Shown here piece by piece: positions 1 through 7,165 of a stretch of 64,000 bases of DNA. The DNA comes from Paracoccus tibetensis. Lineage in GTDB: Bacteria > Pseudomonadota > Alphaproteobacteria > Rhodobacterales > Rhodobacteraceae. The position numbers were made by a program, and so were the translations under genes. The notes under the pieces were generated by a model that was not told the DNA's origin, did not search any database, and saw only the letters and a list, made by a program, of their open reading frames with translations. The stretch spans positions 1 through 64,000 of the forward strand of contig NZ_FMVT01000002.1 in the NCBI RefSeq assembly GCF_900102505.1. Direction: 5' to 3'. The stretch's first letter is position 1. Each line of letters begins with the position of its first letter.

Positions 1-270
1 CTTTGCATCCCTGGCGAAATACGCGGTGGCCTTTTTTAAGATGTCACGCTCCTCGGACACCCGCGCCAGCTCCCGCTTCAGTCGCCGGATCTCGGCATCC
101 TTCTCTGTGTCACCCGACACTGCCTTCGCGAACTTGCGCTTCCAGGCATAGAGCGAGTGCGTGCTCACACCGAGCCGCTCCGAAACCTCCTTCGCCGGAT
201 AACCCCGTTCCGTGATCTGCGCGACAGCATCGCGCTTGAAGTCGTCAGTGAAATTCCCCGTGCCCATCAT
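1..270 (-). CDS. IS3-family transposase OrfA (partial, C-terminus cut by window edge)
   Basis: OrfA supplies the DNA-binding half of the IS3-type transposase. The 90 visible residues start MMGTGNFTDDFKRDAV and contain a helix-turn-helix (GYPAKEVSERLGVSTHSLYAWKRK, split here: residues about 24-47), followed by a leucine-zipper-like helix (EIRRLKRELARVSEERDILKKA), the usual OrfA plan. Codons 78-80 read TTA AAA AAG, giving the heptamer A AAA AAG at 37-31, the classic -1 slip site that makes the OrfAB fusion in this family. OrfB would lie beyond the left edge. A GGAGGCC ribosome site (minus strand) precedes ATG 270. It may or may not be intact outside the window. Confidence 0.85.
   Translation of the reverse strand, partial: MMGTGNFTDDFKRDAVAQITERGYPAKEVSERLGVSTHSLYAWKRKFAKAVSGDTEKDAEIRRLKRELARVSEERDILKKATAYFARDAK
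31..37 (-). promoter_or_regulatory. Programmed -1 frameshift heptamer A AAA AAG
   Basis: On the minus strand the in-phase codons TTA AAA AAG of orfA contain A AAA AAG. In IS3-family elements this heptamer, near the end of the leucine zipper of OrfA, directs -1 slippage to produce the OrfAB transposase. The phase and location match that role; the stimulatory structure would be at the window edge or beyond. Confidence 0.75.
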
Positions 271-537
271 GGCCTCCTTGCCTCAAAGCTAGCGAAGAAG
301 GCGTCCACGAAACATGGGGCTATTCAAACTGCCCATAGTCTTCATCGGTGCCGTCGGAAGAAAGCTCGTAACGATCGCGAAAGCGTGTGCAGAATTTGCC
401 AGACATCAGTCGCCGCGACAGGCCGAGAGATAACAATGTCAGACCCGGAGGGTAGCGGCGCTCCGCGGTCATGGGCACTGACTGCATCTCTATGCGAGAC
501 GTGCACTTCTTTTAGGACGTCGCGTTGTTAAGTCTTC

Positions 538-1010
538 ATGAACTCCCCACCCGACCAGCATGAACGCGCGCAGTATCTTGATGTTGCAACCAACGGAGCA
601 ACAGCAACACGCGACCCTTCCCTACGAGACCAGCGCGGCCGCCATCTTCATCGCAGCGCGCATCCACGACCTGGCTTTTCGCAAGAGCCAGGCGGGAATC
701 GCTGCGGAGGCGGGATTTCCCAATGCAAACATGATGACCTTCCTGAAGAACGGTCGCAACAAGATCCCCCTCGACCGGGTGCCATCACTCGCCAAGGCAC
801 TCGAAATTGACCCGGCCTACCTGATGCGTCTCGCGCTCGATTAGGCAGTGGGCGCGACTGCAGCGAAGGCGATCACAGAGATCTTCGGGACGCCGGCTAC
901 GGAGAACGAGCAGGGGTGGTTGGCTGAGATCCGGACTGCCTCTGGCAATAGCGATCCGCGCCCTTACTGCAAGGTCCCGCGCTGCGCTCCGGGGCATCTT
1001 CGGGAAGTAA
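538..1010 (+). pseudogene. Broken XRE-type helix-turn-helix regulator
   Basis: From 560 an open frame encodes a small Cro/CI-like protein with HTH region IAARIHDLAFRKSQAG...NGRNKIPLDRVPSLAKAL and ends at TAG 842-844 after RLALD. The same frame continues directly as AVGATAAKAITEIFGTPATENEQGWLAEIR...SGNSDPR, clearly more of the same protein, so TAG is an in-frame nonsense codon. Near 962-971 the sense then moves to another frame that gives ARSRAALRGIFGK and a stop at 1008-1010. A possible third shift lies near 585, because the frame from ATG 538 (MNSPPDQHERAQYLDV) also looks like protein. I infer a decayed gene with two clear lesions; it sits beside the IS fragment. Confidence 0.7.
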
Positions 1011-1484
1011 ATCGAGAGAAGCACATGCCACGCGTCGTCTCTCGTCCTGCTGACGACTGGCGAGGCGAAGAAGCACGTGCAGCTTAGCAGATCATCTACA
1101 CGGGCGGTGACTTGGTCCACACGGGATGAGGGGGCGGACGCGAACAAGCTTGCCGTTCCTGACAGTCGGCTTTGTGGCATAGACTTGGGCCATGTTCAGC
1201 CGGACAGCAGACAGAAGTAGCTCTTCGCGAAGCAGGGTTGCAGTTGGCTACAGTAGTTGATGAGAACGGATCACCGGCCACTATTGACGCGACGTCGCAC
1301 GGACGGTTCGCAGCAAGCTACACCGTTACAAACCAGCTGATATCTAGTTGATTTTACTGGCGCATTCTCAATGTCCAGCCTCACCTTCCCTACTCTACCA
1401 AGATGACAGGTCCGGCGATGCGCTGTTTCGGCATGGCCGCAGGCGCCTTATCGATCAAGGAGCCGTGGTGACATCATGAGGAGA
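1011..1484. other. Gene-poor stretch between pseudogene and tRNA-Val
   Basis: I see no protein with recognisable composition, no RNA gene and no convincing repeat here. Short open frames on both strands have no ribosome site and no coherent sequence. It is probably decayed accessory DNA continuing from the IS and pseudogene. Confidence 0.5.
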
Positions 1485-1559
1485 TGGTGGGTGATGAGGG
1501 ATTTGAACCCCCGACATCTTCGATGTGAACGAAGCGCTCTACCACTGAGCTAATCACCC
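1485..1559 (-). tRNA. tRNA-Val (CAC)
   Basis: The minus strand gives a full cloverleaf: acceptor GGGTGAT pairing with ATCACCC, D-arm GCTC/GAGC, anticodon stem CTTCG/CGAAG with loop TTCACAT (anticodon CAC, valine codon GUG), T-arm GGGGG-TTCAAAT-CCCTC. The 3' end continues A-CCA, so CCA is encoded. 75 nt including CCA. Confidence 0.95.
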
Positions 1560-1622
1560 GTGACGCGGCTTCTAGCGCCTGCCGGAGGCGGTTGCAAGAC
1601 CGAGTTCGCCACGTCCGTCAGG

Positions 1623-1901
1623 TCAGCTGGCGCGGCGGCGCAGGCGCAGCGTGATGACCTGTCCGCCGCGGGCGTCGCGCTCCAGCGCGATGCGCGCCCG
1701 GCCGAGCGGCGGCACGGCAAGGGTCTGCCCGCTCTCGAGAACCTCGCCCAGTTCCGCCAGCGTCGCCTCAATGATGTGGCGCGCCTCGGCGCGACGCGCG
1801 CCGGTCCGGGCGAGCACCCGGTCGACGAATTCGCGCTTCTGCACCACCTGCGCGACATGGGGATCGCTTCCGCCGCCTGTCACAACCCTGTCCGATTCCA
1901 C
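1623..1901 (-). CDS. HU-family DNA-binding protein
   Basis: A small basic nucleoid protein of the HU/IHF fold, about 92 residues from GTG 1901. The body reads VVQKREFVDRVLARTGARRAEARHIIEATLAELGEVLESGQTLAVPPLGRARI and ends in a basic tail (LRLRRRAS), matching the alphaproteobacterial HU-like protein often found beside lon. An upstream TTG at 1970 keeps the frame open but lies before a good promoter (1933-1960) and adds a non-conserved leader, so GTG 1901 is preferred; its ribosome site is only a G-run. It follows lon on the same strand but a strong hairpin separates them and it has its own promoter, so it is probably transcribed alone. Confidence 0.8.
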   Translation of the reverse strand: MESDRVVTGGGSDPHVAQVVQKREFVDRVLARTGARRAEARHIIEATLAELGEVLESGQTLAVPPLGRARIALERDARGGQVITLRLRRRAS

Positions 1902-1932
1902 CGTTGACGCCCCCCGGATGTTCAATGGCTTT

Positions 1933-1960
1933 AGCGTAAGGCAATTTGACGTAACGTCAA
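1933..1960 (-). promoter_or_regulatory. Putative promoter with palindromic operator upstream of the HU-like gene
   Basis: The minus strand shows TTGACG (1960-1955), a 16-base spacer and TACGCT (1938-1933), about 32 bases before GTG 1901. The -35 box is embedded in TTGACGTAACGTCAA (1946-1960), a 7-bp inverted repeat around one central base, suggesting a regulator that covers the -35 region. No regulator can be named. Confidence 0.4.
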
Positions 1961-1999
1961 CGATCAACAAATGTCTATCGGCGGAACTTCGACATGAAT

Positions 2000-2025
2000 C
2001 GGCCGGGGCGTGTGTGCCCCGGCCG
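2000..2025 (-). terminator. Hairpin downstream of lon
   Basis: CGGCCGGGGC and GCCCCGGCCG (10 bp) pair around a GTGTGT loop, 25 bases after the lon stop. There is no clear T-run on the minus strand, so termination is inferred from position and stability. Confidence 0.55.
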
Positions 2026-2049
2026 GTCCTTCAACTTCCAGCACATGTC

Positions 2050-4467
2050 TCAGTGCGCGACGGCGCTGCCCGAGGTCTCGTCGCGGCGATGCGCGGCGGT
2101 GCGGGCCTCTTGCGCGGCCTCCTCGGCGGCCTCGTCCCATTCGACCGGCTCGGGCATCCGTACCAGCGCGAGCTTCAGCACCTCGCGCACATTGCCGACC
2201 GGGATTATCGTCAGCCCCTCCTTCACGTTGGCGGGGATGTCGGCCAGGTCCTTCTCGTTGTCCTTCGGGATCAGCACCGTCTTGATGCCGCCGCGCAGGG
2301 CCGCGAGAAGCTTCTCCTTGAGCCCGCCGATCGCCAGCACGTTGCCGCGCAGGGTCACCTCGCCGGTCATGGCGACATCCTTGCGGACCGCGATGCCGGT
2401 CATGACCGAGACGACCGACGTCACCATGGCGATGCCCGCCGACGGGCCGTCCTTGGGCGTCGCGCCCTCGGGAACGTGGACGTGGATGTCGCGCTTGTCG
2501 AATTCCGGGGGCTTGACCCCGATCTCGGGCGCGACCGAGCGGACGAAGCTGGAGGCCGCGTCGATCGATTCCTTCATCACGTCGCCCAGTTTCCCGGTCG
2601 TCTTCATCCGGCCCTTGCCCGGCAGGCGCAGCGCCTCGATCTGCAACAGATCGCCGCCGACCGAGGTCCAGGCAAGGCCCGTCACCACGCCGACCTGATC
2701 CTCCTTCTCGGCCAGGCCGTAGCGGTGGCGCCGCACGCCGAGATATTCCTCGGCCTTCTCGGGCGTCACCTCGACGGACTTGGCCCGGCCCTTGAGGATC
2801 TCGGTCACCGCCTTGCGCGCGAGCTTGGCGATCTCGCGCTCGAGCGAGCGGACTCCGGCTTCCCGCGTGTAGTAGCGGATCACATGGGTCAGCGCCTCGT
2901 CGGTCACGCTGAACTCGCCCTTGCGCAGACCGTTCGCGGCGATCTGCTTGGGCAGCAGGTGGCCCTTCGCGATCTCGCGCTTCTCATCCTCGGTATAGCC
3001 CGAGAGCGGGATGATCTCCATCCGGTCCAGCAGCGGGCTGGGCATGTTGTAGCTGTTGGCCGTGGTCACGAACATCACGTTCGACAGGTCGTATTCCACT
3101 TCCAGATAGTGGTCGACGAAGGTCGAGTTCTGTTCGGGATCAAGCACCTCCAGCATGGCCGAGGCCGGATCGCCGCGGAAGTCCTGGCCCATCTTGTCGA
3201 TCTCGTCCAGGAGGATCAGCGGGTTGGTGGTCTTGGCCTTCTTCAGCGCCTGGATGATCTTGCCGGGCATCGAGCCGATATAGGTCCGCCGGTGGCCCCG
3301 GATCTCGCTCTCGTCGCGCACGCCGCCAAGCGAGATGCGGATGAACTCGCGCCCCGTCGTCTTGGCGATCGACCGACCGAGCGAGGTCTTGCCGACGCCC
3401 GGAGGGCCGACCAATGTCAGGATCGGGCCCTTCAGCTTCTGGCTGCGCGCCTGCACGGCCAGATACTCGACGATCCGCTCCTTGACCTTCTCCAGCCCGA
3501 AATGGTCGGCATCGAGGATGGCCTCGGCGCGCGGCAGGTCCTTGCGGGTGCGCGACTTCACGCCCCAGGGCAGCGCCAGCAGCCAGTCGAGATAGTTGCG
3601 GCTGACCGTCGCCTCGGCCGACATCGGGGACATCGACTTCAGCTTCTTCAGCTCGCCCTCGGCCTTGTCGCGCGCTTCCTTGCTGAACTTGGTCGCGGCG
3701 ATCTTCTCTTCCAGCTCGGCCAGCTCGTTCTGGCCGTCCTCGCCATCGCCCAGTTCCTTCTGAATGGCCTTCATCTGCTCATTCAGGTAGTACTCGCGCT
3801 GCGTCTTCTCCATCTGGGTCTTGACGCGCGACTTGATCTTCTTCTCGACCTGAAGGACCGACATCTCGCCCTGCATCAGGCCGTAGATCTTCTCGAGCCG
3901 CTCGGCGATGTCGAGCGTGTCCAGAAGCTCCTGCTTGCGGTCGAGCGCGATGCCCATGTGGCCGGCCACCAGGTCCGCCAGCTTGCCCGGATCGCGCGCC
4001 TCGGCGACGGCCGAGACGACCTCTTCGGGAATGTTCTTGCGGATCTTGACGTAACGCTCGAATTCCTCGGTCACAGTGCGCAGCAGCGCGGTGGCGCTGG
4101 CCTCGTCGCCAAGCGTCTCCTCCAGCGTCTCGGCCGTGGCCTCGAAATGATCGTCATTGGCGACGAAGCCGGTGATCTCGACCCGCTCGCGCCCCTCGAC
4201 CAGCACCTTCACGGTGCCGTCGGGCAGCTTCAGCAGCTGCAGCACATTGGCCAGAACGCCGGTGCGGAAGATCCCGTCCTCGGCCGGCTCGTCCACGGCC
4301 GCGTCCCTCTGGGCCGCGAGAAGGATCGGGCTGTCCGATTCCATCACGGCCTCCAGCGCGCGCACCGACTTCTCGCGGCCGACGAAGAGCGGCACGATCA
4401 TGTGCGGGAAGACGACGATGTCCCGAAGCGGCAGCACCGGATAGGTTCCGGAGGTGAATTCCGTCAT
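2050..4467 (-). CDS. lon: ATP-dependent protease Lon
   Basis: LonA is a cytosolic AAA+ protease that degrades misfolded and regulatory proteins. The 805-residue product has the N-terminal substrate-binding region ([23 protein letters not shown]), a central AAA+ module with Walker [10 protein letters not shown] and Walker [11 protein letters not shown], and a C-terminal protease domain with the catalytic Ser-Lys dyad: Ser676 in PKDGPSAG and Lys719 in [14 protein letters not shown]. Length is slightly above E. coli Lon (784) because of an acidic, Ala-rich C-terminal tail. ATG 4467 has a good ribosome site (GGAAAGGAAAG); an in-frame upstream ATG at 4515 lacks one. The HU-like gene lies downstream. 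I see no sigma-32-type promoter that I would defend. Confidence 0.98.
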   Translation of the reverse strand: MTEFTSGTYPVLPLRDIVVFPHMIVPLFVGREKSVRALEAVMESDSPILLAAQRDAAVDEPAEDGIFRTGVLANVLQLLKLPDGTVKVLVEGRERVEITGFVANDDHFEATAETLEETLGDEASATALLRTVTEEFERYVKIRKNIPEEVVSAVAEARDPGKLADLVAGHMGIALDRKQELLDTLDIAERLEKIYGLMQGEMSVLQVEKKIKSRVKTQMEKTQREYYLNEQMKAIQKELGDGEDGQNELAELEEKIAATKFSKEARDKAEGELKKLKSMSPMSAEATVSRNYLDWLLALPWGVKSRTRKDLPRAEAILDADHFGLEKVKERIVEYLAVQARSQKLKGPILTLVGPPGVGKTSLGRSIAKTTGREFIRISLGGVRDESEIRGHRRTYIGSMPGKIIQALKKAKTTNPLILLDEIDKMGQDFRGDPASAMLEVLDPEQNSTFVDHYLEVEYDLSNVMFVTTANSYNMPSPLLDRMEIIPLSGYTEDEKREIAKGHLLPKQIAANGLRKGEFSVTDEALTHVIRYYTREAGVRSLEREIAKLARKAVTEILKGRAKSVEVTPEKAEEYLGVRRHRYGLAEKEDQVGVVTGLAWTSVGGDLLQIEALRLPGKGRMKTTGKLGDVMKESIDAASSFVRSVAPEIGVKPPEFDKRDIHVHVPEGATPKDGPSAGIAMVTSVVSVMTGIAVRKDVAMTGEVTLRGNVLAIGGLKEKLLAALRGGIKTVLIPKDNEKDLADIPANVKEGLTIIPVGNVREVLKLALVRMPEPVEWDEAAEEAAQEARTAAHRRDETSGSAVAH

Positions 4468-4607
4468 GTTCTTTCCTTTCCTGCCCGAAGCCGTGGCCCC
4501 GTCATGGCAACGCACGACCCCTGCGTCACGCCAATTTATGACGCCACCCCGTTCCGTTCAATATGACGGGTAGAATACACGCGATCTCACCAAACCTAGC
4601 GGCGAAT

Positions 4608-5963
4608 CTAGCGCGGAATGACGATCTCGGCCCTCAGCCCGCCAAGCCGCGCCCCCCGCCCGAGCCGCAGCTGCCCGCCATGCGCCCGTGCCACGTCCGA
4701 GGCGATGGCGAGGCCCAGCCCCGCCCCCTGCCCGCTCGCGCGCCGCCGCGCCGGATCGAGCCGCGTGAAGGGCCGCATCACCGTGTCGAGGCTGTCCTCG
4801 GGAATGCCCGGCCCGTCATCCTCGACCCCGATCCTGAGGCTGCGCGGGCCGACGGCGGCATCCACCTCGACCTGCGTGCCGTAGCGCGCCGCGTTGCCGA
4901 CGAGGTTCTCGATCGCCCGCCGCAGCATGTCGGGGCGGAAGACGGCGCGCGCATCGGCCGCGCCCTCGAACTGCACCAGCCGCGCCGGCTGGCCCGCCCG
5001 TTCGGCATCGGCCAGCACGTTGTCCAGAAAGCCCGCGATCTCGGTCGGCACCGGCGGGCTGTCATGCGCCTCGTCGCGCGCGTAGTCGAGAAAGCCGTCC
5101 ACCATCCGGTTCATCTCGGCAATGTCGGCCTCCATCGCGGCGATGTCCTCAGCGTCGGGCGGCATGTCGGGCGCGATCATCGACAGGCCCAGCTTCAGCC
5201 GCGTCAGCGGCGTGCGCAGGTCGTGGCTGATCCCCGACATCATCAGCTTGCGCTGCTCGTTCTGCCGCTCCAGCCGGTTGCGCATGTCCAGAAAGGCCGT
5301 GCCCGCGCTGCGCACCTCGACCGCCCCCGCCGGGCGATAGGGCACGATCCGCCCCTTGCCGTACTCCTCGGCCGCATGGGCGAGGCGCCGGATCGGTCGA
5401 AGCTGGTTCCTGAGGAAGATCGTCGCGATCCCCGTCATCAGAAGCGAGGTCACGATCATCAGCACCAGCAGCTGGTGCGGGTTCGAGGCGCTCACGCGCC
5501 GCCGGTCGAAGGACAGCGAGAACGGACCGAAATCGCCCTCGATCACGACCTGCACCCGCTTGTCGTCGCTGGCAAGGTCGATGGACAGGATCTCGGGCAG
5601 CGCCTCGCGCAGCACCTCGATCACGACCCGGCCCGAGAAGTCGTAGAAGCGTCGCTGGTCCCCCTCGAGCGGCTCGGCCGGAAGCCGCAGCGTCAGCCCG
5701 AGCGGCGCCGCGATCGTCTCGCCCGCCAGGGTGGCGACGGCCGAATTCTCGGCCCGCTCGATCCGCCGCGCCACGAAGGCCAGCTCGCGCGCCATGCTGG
5801 CGCTCATCTGGCGGGTGACGCCCTCGAAATGGCGCTGCAGGAAGGTGACGCTGACGACCAGCGTGATCACGAAGACCGGCAGGAACAGGATCAGCGCAGC
5901 CCGGCCGTACAGCCCGCGCGGGACGATGTTCCGGGCCCAGCCCGTGTCGATCGGGTTCGGCAT
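4608..5963 (-). CDS. EnvZ-like sensor histidine kinase
   Basis: An inner-membrane two-component sensor of 451 residues. It has a membrane segment at about 22-42, a periplasmic domain, a second segment at about 164-184, a HAMP linker, a dimerisation/phosphoacceptor domain with the H-box SHDLRTPLTRLKL (His247) and a HATPase_c domain (N box RRAIENLVGNAARYG, G1 VEDDGPGIPE, G2 GQGAGLGLAI). The H-box is the EnvZ type. ATG 5963 has AGGAGG six bases upstream; a TTG two codons earlier is less likely. No response regulator is adjacent in this window, so the partner must be elsewhere. It is divergent from the MBL hydrolase with about 35 bases between starts. Confidence 0.85.
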   Translation of the reverse strand: MPNPIDTGWARNIVPRGLYGRAALILFLPVFVITLVVSVTFLQRHFEGVTRQMSASMARELAFVARRIERAENSAVATLAGETIAAPLGLTLRLPAEPLEGDQRRFYDFSGRVVIEVLREALPEILSIDLASDDKRVQVVIEGDFGPFSLSFDRRRVSASNPHQLLVLMIVTSLLMTGIATIFLRNQLRPIRRLAHAAEEYGKGRIVPYRPAGAVEVRSAGTAFLDMRNRLERQNEQRKLMMSGISHDLRTPLTRLKLGLSMIAPDMPPDAEDIAAMEADIAEMNRMVDGFLDYARDEAHDSPPVPTEIAGFLDNVLADAERAGQPARLVQFEGAADARAVFRPDMLRRAIENLVGNAARYGTQVEVDAAVGPRSLRIGVEDDGPGIPEDSLDTVMRPFTRLDPARRRASGQGAGLGLAIASDVARAHGGQLRLGRGARLGGLRAEIVIPR

Positions 5964-5998
5964 TGGCAACCTCCTGACGCCGCGGCTAGGCTATCCCG

Positions 5999-6862
5999 AT
6001 GGACATGGCAGTGAAAGACCTCGTGCGGGTGCTGGCGCCCAATCCCTCGCCCCTGACGGGGCCGGGCACGAACACCTTCGTGATCGGCGCGGCCGAGCGC
6101 GTGGTCATCGACCCGGGGCCGGACCATCCCGGCCATCTTGCCGCGGTGATGGAAGCGGCCGGCGGGCGCGTCAGCCACATCCTCGTGACGCACCCGCATC
6201 TCGACCACTCCGCCGGCGCCCGGCGGCTGTCGCAGATGAGCGGCGCGCCGGTGCTGGCCTTCGGCGGCGTCGAGGACGGCCGCTCGCCCGTGATGCGCCG
6301 GCTCGCCGGCACGGGCCTGGTGGGCGGCGGCGACGGCCTTGACGCGGGCTTCGATCCCGACCAGCGGCTGGCCGACGGCGCGCTTCTGACCACGCCGGCC
6401 GGCAACATCGAGGCACTGCACACGCCGGGCCACTCGGGCGCCCATCTCTCTTTCGCCTGGCGGGACGTGGTCTTCACCGGCGATCTGGTCATGGGCTGGA
6501 GCACGACGCTGATCTCGCCTCCCGACGGCGATCTCACCGACTACTTCCGCTCGCTGGCGCGGCTCGAGCATCACGGCGCGGCGATGTTCCTGCCGGCACA
6601 TGGCGAGCCGGTCCCGGACCCCGCCCGCCGCATCGCCGAACTGACGACCCACCGCCGCCAGCGCACCGCCCAGATCCTCGCGGCACTTACCGAGGCGCCG
6701 GGCGACGCCGACAGCCTCGCCCGCCGGATCTACGACCTTCCCCCGTCCCTGCACCCCGCCGCCAGCCGCAACGTCCTGGCCCACCTGATCGCGCTCCACG
6801 CTCTGGGAGCCGTTGAAACAGAACGAGAAATCACGGCGCGCAGCTTTTTCTCGTCTGCATGA
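5999..6862 (+). CDS. MBL-fold metallohydrolase (LACTB2-like)
   Basis: A 287-residue metallo-beta-lactamase-fold hydrolase with the metal motif THPHLDH (64-70), a second histidine in LHTPGHSGAHLSF, the bridging Asp in FTGDLVMG and the late His in FLPAHGEP. The C-terminal 80 residues form the winged-helix tail seen in LACTB2-like proteins (SLARRIYDLPPSLHPAASRNVLAHLIAL). Members include endoribonucleases and thioesterases; the substrate cannot be read from sequence. It stands alone between the divergent kinase and tRNA-Asn. An internal ATG at 6005 could also be the start. Confidence 0.85.
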   Translation: MDMAVKDLVRVLAPNPSPLTGPGTNTFVIGAAERVVIDPGPDHPGHLAAVMEAAGGRVSHILVTHPHLDHSAGARRLSQMSGAPVLAFGGVEDGRSPVMRRLAGTGLVGGGDGLDAGFDPDQRLADGALLTTPAGNIEALHTPGHSGAHLSFAWRDVVFTGDLVMGWSTTLISPPDGDLTDYFRSLARLEHHGAAMFLPAHGEPVPDPARRIAELTTHRRQRTAQILAALTEAPGDADSLARRIYDLPPSLHPAASRNVLAHLIALHALGAVETEREITARSFFSSA

Positions 6863-6922
6863 CGAAAATGGCGCCGATCCCTCTGGACGCCCCCTGAACC
6901 GCTTGCTATATCGCCCCCGTGT

Positions 6923-6997
6923 TCCGGCGTAGCTCAGCGGTAGAGCAGTTGACTGTTAATCAATTGGTCGTAGGTTCGATCCCTACCGCCGGAGCCA
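6923..6997 (+). tRNA. tRNA-Asn (GTT), attachment site of the adjacent island
   Basis: Cloverleaf: acceptor TCCGGCG/CGCCGGA, D-arm GCTC/GAGC, anticodon stem GTTGA/TCAAT with loop CTGTTAA (anticodon GTT), T-arm GTAGG-TTCGATC-CCTAC, discriminator G and encoded CCA. Its last 16 bases before the final A recur at 14542-14557, marking it as the integration target of the island that follows. Confidence 0.96.
6981..6996 (+). repeat. attL core: 16-bp repeat within tRNA-Asn
   Basis: CCCTACCGCCGGAGCC, the 3' half of the T-arm and acceptor stem of tRNA-Asn. An identical copy lies at 14542-14557. Integration leaves the tRNA gene intact. Confidence 0.85.
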
Positions 6998-7062
6998 AGA
7001 CTTCCGCAAGGCCCTGATCTCGAAAGAGAAGTTCGAGCTCCCTGACGGGAGCCCGGCCCGCT

Positions 7063-7093
7063 TTGCACAAGTCCTTGCACAGACCCTTGCACA
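7063..7093 (+). repeat. Three TTGCACA iterons, 12-bp period
   Basis: TTGCACA occurs at 7063-7069, 7075-7081 and 7087-7093, exactly 12 bases apart, between the attL core and the recombinase start. Related copies lie near the right end (AGTGCAA at 14523-14529; TTGCAAG at 14514-14520). Position and spacing suit arm-type binding sites for the recombinase or its accessory factor, or an operator of its gene. Confidence 0.6.
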
Positions 7094-7165
7094 AAGGGGC
7101 GTGCGGACCGCCCGCAGACGGGTCTGGCCTGGCCGACGAGAGGCACCTCCAACGCCGGAGGATCC

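Larger units (their letters stand above)
1..326 (-). mobile_element. IS3-family insertion sequence, right-hand part only
   Basis: The element runs off the left window edge. It contains the start of an IS3-type orfA on the minus strand. Read on the minus strand, a plausible terminal inverted repeat begins at 326 with TGAATAGCCCCATG, 56 bases upstream of the orfA start, resembling ends of the IS51/IS407 type (known from the family, not compared here). The other end and the target duplication are outside the window, so the exact boundary is a guess. Confidence 0.6.

Noticed and set aside
1651..4566. A 971-residue plus-strand open frame across lon
   Set aside because: Antisense shadow of the high-GC lon gene; composition is His/Arg/Leu/Asp-rich without family motifs, and lon is certain.
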